A stretch of 64,000 nt of DNA from an uncultured Clostridia bacterium (GTDB lineage: Bacteria > Bacillota > Clostridia > Christensenellales > CAG-917), in NCBI GenBank assembly GCA_947581925.1, contig CANPWB010000001.1, positions 62,001 to 126,000 of the forward strand, in the 5' to 3' direction. Made by a program: the position numbers and the translations under genes. Shown here in pieces: positions 49,093-59,510 of this stretch (position 1 is the stretch's first letter; the number at the start of each line of letters is the position of its first letter). Under the pieces are notes generated by a model. That model had not been told where the DNA came from. It saw only the letters and a program-made list of their open reading frames with translations, and ran no database searches.

Positions 49093-49803
49093 ATGTGGTC
49101 AAACGTAATAAGCATCGACAAGCGATATGAGAGGGAGATCTCATATATACTCGACAGCGTTGAAAGCACAAAGGATATGTCATACGCGACGGAAGAATCC
49201 TCTCAAAGGATATACGTGTACGTCGCGAGCGCGTGCGAGGCTCGGGACGAGGCGGAAGAGAGAGTGCTCCGCATTGCCGAGACCGTAATACTCGATTTTT
49301 TCAAACAGCGTTTTTTTTGCGAGAAGTTGGGGCTTGAAAGACCCGACCTTGCCCAGTGCGCGCTGATAAGCTCCATAGTGCACTTCGACAGGGAGTTCGA
49401 GAGCGCGGTTTGCGCAAAGGCGTTTTCCACGCTGCTCGACTATAACATAGACGGCGCGTATCATTTCAGACTTTCCGCTTTGACCGATAGCTGGGAGGAG
49501 CTTGCGGGCGTGGCGTCCCGTCTGCTCGACGGCATAAGCGGCGAGGGAGAGCTGTACGACATAGCGGCGTTCATCACGGGGAGCGACGGCGGCAAGAACC
49601 AATTGCTTGTCGAGAGAGGACGGCTTAAAAACTTGACGTGCAGAAAGAATGTGGAAGTCGTGAACTTGTATGACAGACAGGAGCTCAATCTTTTGAGCGC
49701 CATACTTGGCGAACGCCCGCTCGAGATACACATCAGTAAAGGGGAGCTCAGCGGACAATTGTGTTCGTCGCTTAAACATATAGCAAGAGTGATCGAGCGC
49801 TGA
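49093..49803 (+). CDS. YtxC-like putative sporulation protein
   Basis: C-terminal half FSTLLDYNIDGAYHFRLSALTDSWEELAGVASRLLD...; sigma-E-like promoter. Confidence 0.5.
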   Translation: MWSNVISIDKRYEREISYILDSVESTKDMSYATEESSQRIYVYVASACEARDEAEERVLRIAETVILDFFKQRFFCEKLGLERPDLAQCALISSIVHFDREFESAVCAKAFSTLLDYNIDGAYHFRLSALTDSWEELAGVASRLLDGISGEGELYDIAAFITGSDGGKNQLLVERGRLKNLTCRKNVEVVNLYDRQELNLLSAILGERPLEIHISKGELSGQLCSSLKHIARVIER

Positions 49804-49834
49804 TAATATACGTATCGTGTTTTAAAATTTTGAC

Positions 49835-49860
49835 ATATCGCCTAAAACGGGCGATATTTT
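49835..49860 (+). terminator. intrinsic terminator
   Basis: ATATCGCC-taaaacg-GGCGATAT-TTT. Confidence 0.8.
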
Positions 49861-50093
49861 GTCTTTTAGATATAATATAAGAACCTATTAAAAACACGTA
49901 TTATGTATTAAATAAAAAATTTAAAACACGTTTAGTGTACCTTATATTTTGCGTTTTTGAGTTTTTGCAAACAAATTTTATCCCATGCGTCCATTGCGCT
50001 TGATTGTTTTGAAAAAATTGTGTATTATAAACTGTAAATGTTTTTATAATTGATATAGTAGCGACGCGCGTGGAGCGCGCATACGGAGAATAA

Positions 50094-51737
50094 ATGGCAA
50101 AGAAAGCAAACAATGTGAAAGTGACCTTCCTCGGCGGAGTCGGCGAGATAGGCAAAAATATGACTGTGATAGAGTGCGGCGAGGATATGATCGTCGTGGA
50201 TATGGGCGTTGCGTTTCCAAAAGAGGACAGCCCGGGCATGGACGCCATCATCCCCGACATCACCTATCTCAAGCAGAATATAAAGCGGCTCAGAGGCGTA
50301 GTGCTCACCCACGGGCACGAGGACCACATCGGCGCGATACCTTATTATGCGGACGTCCTCAAAAAAACGCCGATATACGGCACCGCGCTCACTATAGGGC
50401 TGCTCAGGCGCAAGCTTGAAAAGGATGCAAAAAAGTGCGAGCTCAAGGTCGTCGCGGAGGGAGATACGATAGCTCTCGGCAGCATAAAGGTTGAGTTTAT
50501 CAAAGTGTGCCACTCCATGGCGGGGGCGTGTGCGCTTGCGATATACACGGCGGGCGGCACGGTGTTCATGACGGGGGATTTCAAGATCGATAACACCCCC
50601 ATAGACGGCAAAAAGACGGACATAGGCAGGATAGCGGAGATAGGCGCTAAGGGCGTTACGCTAATGCTCGGCGAATCCACGAATGTGGAGCGCAGGGGCA
50701 GCTCCACCTCGGAAAAGGTCGTAGGGCAAAACCTCGAGGCGATATTTGCCGCCAACAGGCGCAAGAGGCTTGTCGTTGCTTGTTTCGCGTCCTCCAATTA
50801 CCGCGTGCAGCAGGTGCTCGAGCTCGCGCACAAGTACGGGCGCAAAGTGGTGCTTGCGGGAAAGAGCATGAAAGGAATGGTGGAAGTCGCCTCCGCCTGC
50901 GGGGAGCTCAAGGTGCCCAAGGGCATCATAGTAGAAGGCATAGGCAAACTGAAACCGAGCGAGACTCTCATTCTCGCGACGGGTTCGCAGGGGGAGCCTC
51001 TCTCCGCGCTGAACAAGCTGAGCAAGGGCGAATTCAACAAGATAAACGTGGGCGCGGACGACGTCATAGTGCTGTCCTCCTCTCCCATACCCGGCAACGA
51101 GAAGGCGGTCTACGACGTAATAAACGCACTGTTCAGAAAGGGCGCGGAGGTCATCTACGACGCGATGAACGACATACACGTGTCGGGACACGCCTACGAA
51201 GAGGAGCTGAAACTCATGCTCACCCTCGTGCGCCCCGAATATTTCATGCCCGTGCATGGCGAGTTCAGGCATCAGCATAAGCACGCTATGATCGCAAGAG
51301 CACTGGGCATACCCGCCAAAAACATTGTAATACCCAATATTGGGGAGAGTTACAGCGTTACCGCGAAGGGATTTCGCAAACACTCCAACGTGCCCGCGGG
51401 CAACACGTATGTGGACGGAGTCGTGCTCGAGGACGGGGACGCCGTATTGAACGATCGTCGCTCGCTCGCGGAATACGGTATGCTACTCGTGCTTGCGGCG
51501 GTGGACCTCGAAAGAGGGACGCTCGAGGGCGAGCCCGACGTCGTGGCGCGCGGATTCAGCCTTACGGACGAGACTCAGAGGAGCATAAAAAATGCCGTAG
51601 CCGAGGCGATACACACCGCGGATTTCGACAAGACCGACATAGACGAATACGCAAAATGCGCTAAAAGAGCGGTGAGAAAACTGTTCTTGCGGGACAGGCA
51701 ATTTCCAATCATTATCCCCGTTATAGTGGAGGCGTGA
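50094..51737 (+). CDS. rnj: ribonuclease J
   Basis: GGVGEIGKNMTVIE, LTHGHEDHIGAIPY, PVHGEFRHQHKHA. Confidence 0.96.
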   Translation: MAKKANNVKVTFLGGVGEIGKNMTVIECGEDMIVVDMGVAFPKEDSPGMDAIIPDITYLKQNIKRLRGVVLTHGHEDHIGAIPYYADVLKKTPIYGTALTIGLLRRKLEKDAKKCELKVVAEGDTIALGSIKVEFIKVCHSMAGACALAIYTAGGTVFMTGDFKIDNTPIDGKKTDIGRIAEIGAKGVTLMLGESTNVERRGSSTSEKVVGQNLEAIFAANRRKRLVVACFASSNYRVQQVLELAHKYGRKVVLAGKSMKGMVEVASACGELKVPKGIIVEGIGKLKPSETLILATGSQGEPLSALNKLSKGEFNKINVGADDVIVLSSSPIPGNEKAVYDVINALFRKGAEVIYDAMNDIHVSGHAYEEELKLMLTLVRPEYFMPVHGEFRHQHKHAMIARALGIPAKNIVIPNIGESYSVTAKGFRKHSNVPAGNTYVDGVVLEDGDAVLNDRRSLAEYGMLLVLAAVDLERGTLEGEPDVVARGFSLTDETQRSIKNAVAEAIHTADFDKTDIDEYAKCAKRAVRKLFLRDRQFPIIIPVIVEA

Positions 51738-51738
51738 T

Positions 51739-52827
51739 ATGAAGAGAAAACCCATAATACTCATTATGACATCTCACGAAGACCAAAGCGGAGTCGCCGC
51801 GCGCCTTGCGGGCGCCATAAACGCCAAAGGTACGCACAACGTCGTCATCATAAGTGACGACAAGTACGGCTCCGTGCAGAAACTCTCCATACTTGACAGG
51901 CTTATGGACACGGGACAGGAGTATCAATACCTGCTCGAGAGCAAGGACAGGGGCGTCATCCGCGATAAGCTGAAGATGCGCAAATTCTCAAAGCGCGTGA
52001 CGAGGATAGGCAATATGCTGAGGCGGTTCAATCCCGAATACGTGCTGTGCGTCACGCCGTACGCGCACCATTGCGCCGTCGAAGCCAAGAAAAAGCTGCA
52101 TTCGCGCGTGCGCATACTCTATCTCGTGATGTCCTTTACCGCGCCGAAGAGGGGGCTGGACGAGGCGACGGACACCTACATAGTGGAAAACGCGGACGTC
52201 AAGGCGGCGCTCATTAAGTCGGGCGTGCATCCGAAGGATATTATGACTATGGGGTTGCCATTTGACATCCCGAGGTGGGATCCCGCGGAGCTGGCTTTCG
52301 CAAAGCAGGAGCTCGGCTTGCCCGGCGGCAAGACGGTATTCGTCTACATACATGACAAAAAACAGCTCGAGGAGATGTTCTCCCTCCTCCTCGATCAAGG
52401 AAATATCGCGACATACGTCGTCAGGTGCGAAGACGCAAAGCTCAGACAGGAGCTGAGCGCGCTCGCGACAAAAGTCCCCGACGTGAACATAGTTTTTGTC
52501 GCTACGAAGGAAAAAACGGACGACTTTTTGAGGACGGCGGACGTTGCGGTGCTCAGCTATGACGTGCCAATGATATACAAGTGCCTCGAGCTTGGCATCC
52601 CGCCGCTCGTGATATCAAACGACGAGCACGTCGAGGAGGATATATCCTATCTGCTCTCGCACGGGCTCATCGTGCGTGCGAAGGAAGGCGTCGACGCGGT
52701 GGGGCTTATATACAAGCTTTTGCAGACGGAGCTCGGACTGCAACTATCCCAAAACGGGCTCAGATGGACGGAATTGAGCTCGGTGGAGAATGTCGCCGAT
52801 TTCCTTATAACATACATCGGAGTTTGA
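51739..52827 (+). CDS. MurG/UgtP-like (GT28-type) glycosyltransferase family protein
   Basis: FNPEYVLCVTPYAHHCAV...YIVENADVKAALIKSGVHPKDIMTMGLPFD...VPMIYKCLELGIPPLVIS. Confidence 0.6.
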   Translation: MKRKPIILIMTSHEDQSGVAARLAGAINAKGTHNVVIISDDKYGSVQKLSILDRLMDTGQEYQYLLESKDRGVIRDKLKMRKFSKRVTRIGNMLRRFNPEYVLCVTPYAHHCAVEAKKKLHSRVRILYLVMSFTAPKRGLDEATDTYIVENADVKAALIKSGVHPKDIMTMGLPFDIPRWDPAELAFAKQELGLPGGKTVFVYIHDKKQLEEMFSLLLDQGNIATYVVRCEDAKLRQELSALATKVPDVNIVFVATKEKTDDFLRTADVAVLSYDVPMIYKCLELGIPPLVISNDEHVEEDISYLLSHGLIVRAKEGVDAVGLIYKLLQTELGLQLSQNGLRWTELSSVENVADFLITYIGV

Positions 52828-52841
52828 CCTCGGAGGAAAAT

Positions 52842-54158
52842 ATGAAACCTTTGATAGCAGTCGTAGGACGCCCCAATGTGGGCAAATCCACGCTGTTCAA
52901 CAGAATAGTAGGCAACAGGATAGCCATCGTCGAGGACACCCCCGGCGTCACCCGCGACAGGATATATGCGGACGCGGAGTGGTGCGGGCGCGCCTTTACG
53001 CTCATAGATACGGGCGGGCTTGAGCTCAAGAGCGACGACGAGATGTGGTCGCATATAAGAGCGCAGGCGCAGATCGCAGTGGACAGTGCGGACGCCATAC
53101 TCTATGTAGTGGACGGAAAGACGGGACTCACCACGGACGATACGCTTGTGTGCAACTTTTTGCGCAAGTCGGGGCTGCCCGTAGTGCTTGCCGTGAACAA
53201 GATAGACAACGCCTATATGGACACTGTATACGATTTTTACTCGCTGGGTTTCGGCGAGCCGTATCCCGTTAGCGCGGAGCAGGGCAAGGGCATAGGCGAC
53301 CTTTTGGACGCGCTTATGGATGTCATACCCGAAGCCTCTGTTGAGGAGGATCCCGAACGCATAAAAATTGCTATAGTCGGCAAGCCGAATGCGGGAAAAA
53401 GCTCCATCGCAAACAGGTTGCTCGGCTATGACAGGAGCATAGTCAGCGACATCGCGGGCACGACGCGGGACGCCGTGGACACCGAGCTCAATGTCGGCGA
53501 CGACAAATACCTCATAATCGACACTGCGGGCATGCGCAAAAAGCGCGCCGTCGAGGAGAGTGTGGAGAGGTATTCCGTCATGCGCTCCATACTCGCCATA
53601 CGCAGGGCGGACGTCGTGCTCATCGTATGCGACGCGGGCGAGGGACTTACGGAGCAGGACGTCAAGATCGCGGGGCTCGTGCACGAGGAGGGCAAACCGT
53701 CCGTCATAGTCATGAACAAGTGGGATCTTGTGAACAAGGACTCCTACACCATAAATACCTTTGAAAAAAAGCTGAATGAAGATCTGAAGTATATGGACTA
53801 TTTCAAGTCCGTATACATCAGCGCGCTCAGCGGAAAGCGCGTAGACGCCATTTTGCCCACCGTACGCGAAGTAGTTGAAAACAACAGGCGGCGCATCCCC
53901 ACGGGCTTGCTCAACGAGGTGCTGGGCGAGGCTACGAGGATAAGCGAGCCGCCGTCCTATCTCGGCCGCAGGCTCAAAATATACTTCGTGACGCAGGTAT
54001 CCGTCGCGCCTCCGACCTTCGTACTCAAGGTCAACGACCCAAAACTCATGCACTTCAGCTATAAGCGCTATCTTGAAAACGCGCTGAGGAAGAGTTTTGA
54101 CTTTGCTGGCACTCCCATAAGGCTCGTAGTGAGAGCCAATGGCGAGGACGACGAGTGA
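52842..54158 (+). CDS. der: ribosome biogenesis GTPase Der (EngA)
   Basis: Two G domains: GRPNVGKSTLFNRIVGNRIAIVEDTPGVTRDR and GKPNAGKSSIANRLLG...DIAGTTRDAVD; SD GGAGG before ATG 52842. Confidence 0.98.
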   Translation: MKPLIAVVGRPNVGKSTLFNRIVGNRIAIVEDTPGVTRDRIYADAEWCGRAFTLIDTGGLELKSDDEMWSHIRAQAQIAVDSADAILYVVDGKTGLTTDDTLVCNFLRKSGLPVVLAVNKIDNAYMDTVYDFYSLGFGEPYPVSAEQGKGIGDLLDALMDVIPEASVEEDPERIKIAIVGKPNAGKSSIANRLLGYDRSIVSDIAGTTRDAVDTELNVGDDKYLIIDTAGMRKKRAVEESVERYSVMRSILAIRRADVVLIVCDAGEGLTEQDVKIAGLVHEEGKPSVIVMNKWDLVNKDSYTINTFEKKLNEDLKYMDYFKSVYISALSGKRVDAILPTVREVVENNRRRIPTGLLNEVLGEATRISEPPSYLGRRLKIYFVTQVSVAPPTFVLKVNDPKLMHFSYKRYLENALRKSFDFAGTPIRLVVRANGEDDE

Positions 54159-54263
54159 CCGCGGCGCGCGCATATACGCTAAACGCGATGTTAATGTGAT
54201 AAAATTCGACAAATAAAACACTTTTTTGTGCAAATACGCATATTGTGCAAGGGAGGTATCAAA

Positions 54264-55493
54264 TTGAAGAGTTTAAGTCTCGACGAGGCAAAATGCCTGC
54301 TTGAAAAGTGCAAAAATTCTGGCAGACAAGTTGATATGACGAGGGGCAGGCCGTCCAAGGAACAGCTGGAGATAGGCATGCGTATGCTCGAGAGCGCGGG
54401 CGAGTTGGACTATACATACGCGGGCGGAGACGCGCGCAATTACGGAGACTTGAAGGGAGTACCCGCCGCGCGAGAGTTGTTTGCGGATCTTTTCGGGGTC
54501 GGGAAGGAAAACGTCGTCGTGCTTGACGGTAGCTCGCTTTCAATAATGTACAGGCTTGTCGCAAACGCTATGGATTTCGGCATTATGGGCGAAAAGCCGT
54601 GGCGGGAGCAGGGCAGAGTCAAGTTTTTGTGTCCCGCGCCCGGCTATGACAGACATTTCGCCATTTGCGAGGAGTTTGGCATAGAAATGATGACTGTGCC
54701 AATGCTCGCGGACGGGCCCGATATGGACGTCATTGAGCGCCTTGTGCAGTCGGACGCGTCCGTCAAGGGCATATGGTGCGTCCCAAAATATTCAAATCCT
54801 ACGGGGATAATTTTCTCGGACAGCACAGTGGAGTGTTTCGCATCTCTCAAACCCGCCGCAAAAGATTTCAGAATATTCTGGGACAACGCCTACATCGTCC
54901 ATTCGCTGACGGGGGAGCAACATCACCTCGCAAACATCTTCGACGAGGCAAAAAAATGCGGAAACGACGACCTCATATATGAGTTTACGTCCACTTCCAA
55001 GATAACTTTCGCGGGCAGCGGTATCGCCGCGCTCGCCGCAAGCGAGAAGAATATCGCAGACTTTCTGTCCCACTTGCAATTCGAGATGATAAATCCCAAC
55101 AAGGTCAACCAAGTCATGCACGCGGCATACCTCAAAAACACGGACAACATAGCGCGCATTATGGGCGAGCACGCCGCGCTGCTCCGTCCCAAGTTCGAGC
55201 TTGTGGACAGGCGGCTTTTTGAGGCTTTCGGCAGAGACTGTCCCGACGTGAAGTGGACAATGCCCCTCGGCGGTTATTTCATCTCCCTCGACGTGAGAGG
55301 CGTCGCCGCGCGCGTGGGCGAACTTACAAAATGCGCGGGCGTAAAATTCACCAAAGTCGGCGCGACCTATCCCTACGGCAAGGATCCGCACAACTCCAAC
55401 ATCCGCATCGCCCCCAGCATCCCCACCCTCGAGGAGCTTGACTTCGCCATGGACGCCCTCATCGCCGCCATCACCATCGCCCTCGCAGAGTGA
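54264..55493 (+). CDS. PLP-dependent aminotransferase (class I/II, aspartate-aminotransferase-like)
   Basis: KYSNPTGIIFS, STSKITFAGSGIA; likely TTG start after GGGAGG. Confidence 0.85.
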   Translation: MKSLSLDEAKCLLEKCKNSGRQVDMTRGRPSKEQLEIGMRMLESAGELDYTYAGGDARNYGDLKGVPAARELFADLFGVGKENVVVLDGSSLSIMYRLVANAMDFGIMGEKPWREQGRVKFLCPAPGYDRHFAICEEFGIEMMTVPMLADGPDMDVIERLVQSDASVKGIWCVPKYSNPTGIIFSDSTVECFASLKPAAKDFRIFWDNAYIVHSLTGEQHHLANIFDEAKKCGNDDLIYEFTSTSKITFAGSGIAALAASEKNIADFLSHLQFEMINPNKVNQVMHAAYLKNTDNIARIMGEHAALLRPKFELVDRRLFEAFGRDCPDVKWTMPLGGYFISLDVRGVAARVGELTKCAGVKFTKVGATYPYGKDPHNSNIRIAPSIPTLEELDFAMDALIAAITIALAE

Positions 55494-56010
55494 AGTTTTC
55501 AATTATATGTGGGCTACGCGCCCACACTGCGGCAAGGGACTTCGTCCCCTGCACCCCAAGCTAAAAAGCGCGAATGTAGCTTTTTCATCGCCGACATTCG
55601 CGCTTTTTTGATTGTGTGTATGGTACTAACTCCAGCGGGAGAGCTTGATATTGACGGACGCATTGTCTGAGTGATTAACGCTCCCTCTGTCCGAGCTTTC
55701 TCGGGGTCCCCATAAAATTGCGTAGTGATTTTATGGGGTATAACAGGGGGATGTTTCGACTACGCTCAACATGACAGGATATATAATGTCATTCCGAGCA
55801 ATGTCGAGGAATCCCCTTGTCCGAGCAATATCGGGGTCCCCATAAAATTGCGTAGCGATTTTGTGGGGTATTAAATCGGGGTCCCCGCAAAAATATGAAA
55901 TGTTTTTGTGGGGTGAATAAACGCCGTCCGCTTTGTCCAAGCGACCCCGCAGAGCAAGCGGTTGGGGCTTTCACTCCAATGTCTGAGGCACTAACGCTTT
56001 TCGTGCTTGT
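55494..56010. repeat. modular intergenic palindromic element (locus V)
   Basis: GTGGGCTACGCGCCCAC, terminator-like hairpin 55563-55609, hairpins at 55701, 55831 and 55876, dispersed TCGACTACGCTC repeats. Confidence 0.85.
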
Positions 56011-56079
56011 GTTCTATATGCATTTTTCTAAGTTTTCACCCATCTCTTTCAAACCGGAAACAAAATATTGTCGCAACTT

Positions 56080-56109
56080 GTAATATTGCTTGAAAGGGCG
56101 GCATACATT
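56080..56109 (+). promoter_or_regulatory. sporulation sigma-E-like promoter GTAATATT-N14-CATACATT of spoIVA
   Basis: Matches the ATATT / CATACA-T pattern with 14 nt spacing, just upstream of spoIVA. Confidence 0.7.
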
Positions 56110-56134
56110 TTAGCAAACGGAATTGGAGGAGTTT

Positions 56135-57613
56135 ATGGATAAATTCGATCTCTATCGCGATATTGCCTCACGCACAGGGGGCGACATCTATGTGGGAGTT
56201 GTGGGACCGGTGCGCACGGGCAAGTCCACCCTCATAAAGCAGGTGATGCAACAGCTCATCGTTGACGGCATCGAAAACCCCGACGAGCGCACTCGCGCGA
56301 TCGACGAGATGCCGCAGTCCGCAGACGGCAAGACGATCATGACCACGCAACCGCGCTTTGTGCCTAACGAGGCGGTAGCGGTGCCGGTAGGCGACAATAT
56401 GACGGTCAATATGCGCCTCATAGATTGCGTAGGCTATCTTGTCGCGGGCGCGCTGGGCGCGGAGGAGGATGGCAAGGAGCGTATGGTCTCGACTCCGTGG
56501 TCGGAGGAGCAGATACCCTTCTCAAAGGCGGCGGAGATCGGCACGCAGAAGGTCATAAAGGAGCACAGTACGATTGCGCTTGCCGTGACTACGGACGGCA
56601 GTTTCACCAATATCTCCCGTGAAGAGTATGTTGCGGCGGAAGAGCGCGCGATAGGCGAGCTCAAGGAGTGCGGCAAGCCGTTTGCGATCGTGCTCAACGT
56701 GCTCGACCCGACGTCCGAGGCCGCCATAGCGCTCAAGGCTCAGCTGGAACAAAAATACGACGCGCCTGTGCTCCTCAAAAACGTGGCGCAGCTTGGCGAG
56801 GACGACATAACGGAGATACTCGAGACGATATTGCTTGAATTTGCGGTCACCATAGTCAATTTCGACCTGCCGAGGTGGGTACAATCACTGCCTTTGGACA
56901 GTGACGTAGTGCAGGAACTCATAGAAAAAGTGCGCTCCGCGGGCGACAAGATATCCAAAATGAAGGACTATGAGCATATTGACGCGCTGTTTACGGACGC
57001 ATCGTATTGGGACGAGCCGTCGTCCATAAAGCTCGACGCGGGGACGGGCGCGGTGCAGGTGTCCCTCGCGCCAAAGTCTGACGTATTCTTCAAAGTGGCA
57101 AGCGAGGAGTGCGGCATAGAGATGTCGGACAGCTTCGATCTGCTCTGCCACCTCAAAAAGCTCACAAAGGACAGGGATAAGATAGACAAGATAAGGTCGG
57201 CAATGGAGCAGGTGGACGCCTTCGGCTACGGCATTGTCCTGCCCACTATGGACGAAATGGAGCTCGAGGAGCCCGAGATATTGAGACAGGGACAGCAATA
57301 CGGAGTCAAGCTCAAGGCACACGCGCCCTCCTTGCACATAATGAAGGTGGACGTCCAGACCGAAGTCAGCCCGCTCGTCGGCAGCGAGGAGCAGAGCAAA
57401 GAGCTTGTAGACGGCATGCTCGCCTCCTTTGAAAATGACAAAAATGCGATATGGGGTACAAATATCTTTGGCAGAACGCTCAGCGATATGGTCGCCGACG
57501 GCATATCAAATAAGCTCCGCGTCATTCCCACCGACGCCGAACAGAAACTCCGCAAGACTTTGGGGCGCATCGTCAACGAAGGCAAAGGCGGCGTGATCTG
57601 CATATTGCTGTAA
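56135..57613 (+). CDS. spoIVA: stage IV sporulation protein A
   Basis: MDKFDLYRDIASRTGGDIYVGVVGPVRTGKSTLIK... Confidence 0.98.
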   Translation: MDKFDLYRDIASRTGGDIYVGVVGPVRTGKSTLIKQVMQQLIVDGIENPDERTRAIDEMPQSADGKTIMTTQPRFVPNEAVAVPVGDNMTVNMRLIDCVGYLVAGALGAEEDGKERMVSTPWSEEQIPFSKAAEIGTQKVIKEHSTIALAVTTDGSFTNISREEYVAAEERAIGELKECGKPFAIVLNVLDPTSEAAIALKAQLEQKYDAPVLLKNVAQLGEDDITEILETILLEFAVTIVNFDLPRWVQSLPLDSDVVQELIEKVRSAGDKISKMKDYEHIDALFTDASYWDEPSSIKLDAGTGAVQVSLAPKSDVFFKVASEECGIEMSDSFDLLCHLKKLTKDRDKIDKIRSAMEQVDAFGYGIVLPTMDEMELEEPEILRQGQQYGVKLKAHAPSLHIMKVDVQTEVSPLVGSEEQSKELVDGMLASFENDKNAIWGTNIFGRTLSDMVADGISNKLRVIPTDAEQKLRKTLGRIVNEGKGGVICILL

Positions 57614-57753
57614 GCTCGCAAAATACCTCAGACTTCATGAAAATATCAAACTTGCAAGAGTTGTGATATCGCGCTTTTCAGAGGCGTAGCGACAAAATCT
57701 CAACACCTTAAGGCGCATCACATGCATAGAACCACCGTTTGCAGAAGAGGAGA

Positions 57754-57780
57754 AAAAAGCTCGCGTTCAGCGAGCTTTTT
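57754..57780 (+). terminator. intrinsic terminator
   Basis: AAAAAGCTCGC-gttca-GCGAGCTTTTT. Confidence 0.85.
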
Positions 57781-57941
57781 GTAAGTTCTCCTTGCAATAA
57801 CAAATTTTCCGACTTGATTTCCTGCCGGTTCAATATAATTTTTCCTACATATAAACGCTCGTCATGCAAGCTCTCTATATTACTTTGACGTTAGAGTTTA
57901 GAAACCCTCACTCAAAAATTACGTAGAGTGTTAAATTTTTG

Positions 57942-57970
57942 TTGATATATGCGGCGGAATGTGATAAAAT
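57942..57970 (+). promoter_or_regulatory. promoter TTGATA-N17-TAAAAT of the fol operon
   Basis: TTGATA 57942-57947, TAAAAT 57965-57970. Confidence 0.65.
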
Positions 57971-57996
57971 ATCCGTACATCGAAAAATCAACTATT

Positions 57997-58106
57997 GGAA
58001 GTTGTAGAATTTCGCGCGTCAAGTGCCGTCTGAACGGGGGGTGTCAGCGGACGAAAGGCCACTTTGAAAGCAATTGGCTTGCGGTGCGATATTCACTCCC
58101 GCTTCC
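57997..58106 (+). promoter_or_regulatory. tetrahydrofolate (THF) riboswitch candidate
   Basis: GGAAGTTGTAGAATTTCGCGCGTCAAGTGCC...GGGGGGTGTC...GACGAAAGGC...GCGGTGCGATATTCACTCCCGCTTCC resembles the THF riboswitch layout; P1 GGAAG/CTTCC; upstream of folC. Confidence 0.75.
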
Positions 58107-58139
58107 CCCGAGCAGTACTTCCTTTTGCGAGGTGCTTTT

Positions 58140-59453
58140 TTGATTTATAAAGAGGCCATCGAGTACATCAAAAATATAGAGCGCGCGGGCATCGACCTGG
58201 GTCTTGAGCGCATGCGGGAGCTACTTGATATGCTCGGCTCTCCGGACGAGGCCTTGAGGTGCGTGCATATCGCGGGCACAAACGGCAAGGGCAGCGTATC
58301 GGCATATCTGACATCCATTTTGCGCGAGGCGGGATACAGAGTCGGCACATACAATTCGCCGTCCGTGTTTTGCTATAACGAGAGGTGGCTCGTTGGCGGC
58401 GCTCCGCTTGGCGACGACGCGGTGGCAAAATATATGAGCAAGGTCGCGCGCGTCATAGAGGGGGAAAATGCAGGGCGCGAAGGAGGCTTTAAACCTACGG
58501 CGTTCGAGATCGAGACCGCGGTCGCGTTCGAGGCGTTCAAAGAAGAGGGATGCGACGTTTGCGTGATAGAAACAGGTTTGGGCGGCAGGTGGGACGCGAC
58601 AAACGCTATGCGGCACAAACTGTTCTCCGTCATCACGCCCATAGGGCTTGACCACTGCGCGTATCTCGGGAACACTCTCGGCGAGATAGCGGCGGAGAAG
58701 GCGGCTATTATAGACGGCGAAGCGGTGACTTGCGCACAGAGCGAGGAGATAATGCGGGAGCTGGCGCATCCGTGGCGCACCGTGGACGGCGAGAAAAAAT
58801 ACATGCCGTGCAGACTTTTCGTAGCGAGCGAGCCTACGCTTCTCGACGACAGTTTGGACGGGCAACACTTTTTGTATGAGGGCGAAAAATATTTTGTGAA
58901 AATGCTGGGCGCGCATCAACTCCAAAATGCCGCGATAGCGATATGCGCTGCGAAAAAGCTGAATGAAAAGGGACTTGAAATAAGCGAGGACAGCATAAAG
59001 AGGGGACTTTTTAAGGCGGTGTGGCGCGGGCGTTTTGAAATCGTGCAAAATGCAAAAGAGAGGTTTGATCTGCGCGTTCCGCACGGAAAAACCCTCGTTT
59101 TTGACGGTGCGCACAATCCGCATGGCGCTAAAACTTTGAAGAGCGCGCTTCAAAATTACTTTGCAGGAGTGCGCATACATCTTGTCATCGGAGTACTGAA
59201 AGACAAGGATGTGAAGGGCATCGTAAGCCTCATCGCGCCGCTTGCGGCAAGGGCTACTTGCATGACTCCGCCGTCTCCGCGCGCTATGTCCGCGGAAGAG
59301 CTTAGTGGCATAGTGGGAGAGTATGTTCAATGCGACATAGGGCAGAACATACATAAAGCCGTGCAGGACGCGTTGGACGGGGACTGCGACGTCGTACTTG
59401 TCGCGGGATCCCTCACGCTGTTCGAGGATATGGGCGGAAAAGGCGAGCGTTGA
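58140..59453 (+). CDS. folC: folylpolyglutamate/dihydrofolate synthase
   Basis: HIAGTNGKGSVSAYL, ETGLGGRWDATNAM, DGAHNPHGAKTL; TTG start after GAGGTG. Confidence 0.95.
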   Translation: MIYKEAIEYIKNIERAGIDLGLERMRELLDMLGSPDEALRCVHIAGTNGKGSVSAYLTSILREAGYRVGTYNSPSVFCYNERWLVGGAPLGDDAVAKYMSKVARVIEGENAGREGGFKPTAFEIETAVAFEAFKEEGCDVCVIETGLGGRWDATNAMRHKLFSVITPIGLDHCAYLGNTLGEIAAEKAAIIDGEAVTCAQSEEIMRELAHPWRTVDGEKKYMPCRLFVASEPTLLDDSLDGQHFLYEGEKYFVKMLGAHQLQNAAIAICAAKKLNEKGLEISEDSIKRGLFKAVWRGRFEIVQNAKERFDLRVPHGKTLVFDGAHNPHGAKTLKSALQNYFAGVRIHLVIGVLKDKDVKGIVSLIAPLAARATCMTPPSPRAMSAEELSGIVGEYVQCDIGQNIHKAVQDALDGDCDVVLVAGSLTLFEDMGGKGER

Positions 59454-59510
59454 AGATGACATTTGAAAATAATTTAAACGATATATATTTGAAATTTGCG
59501 AGGTGCGCAT

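Noticed and set aside
52647-54233. 528-aa minus-strand ORF antisense to der
   Set aside because: Shadow of the Der GTPase gene.
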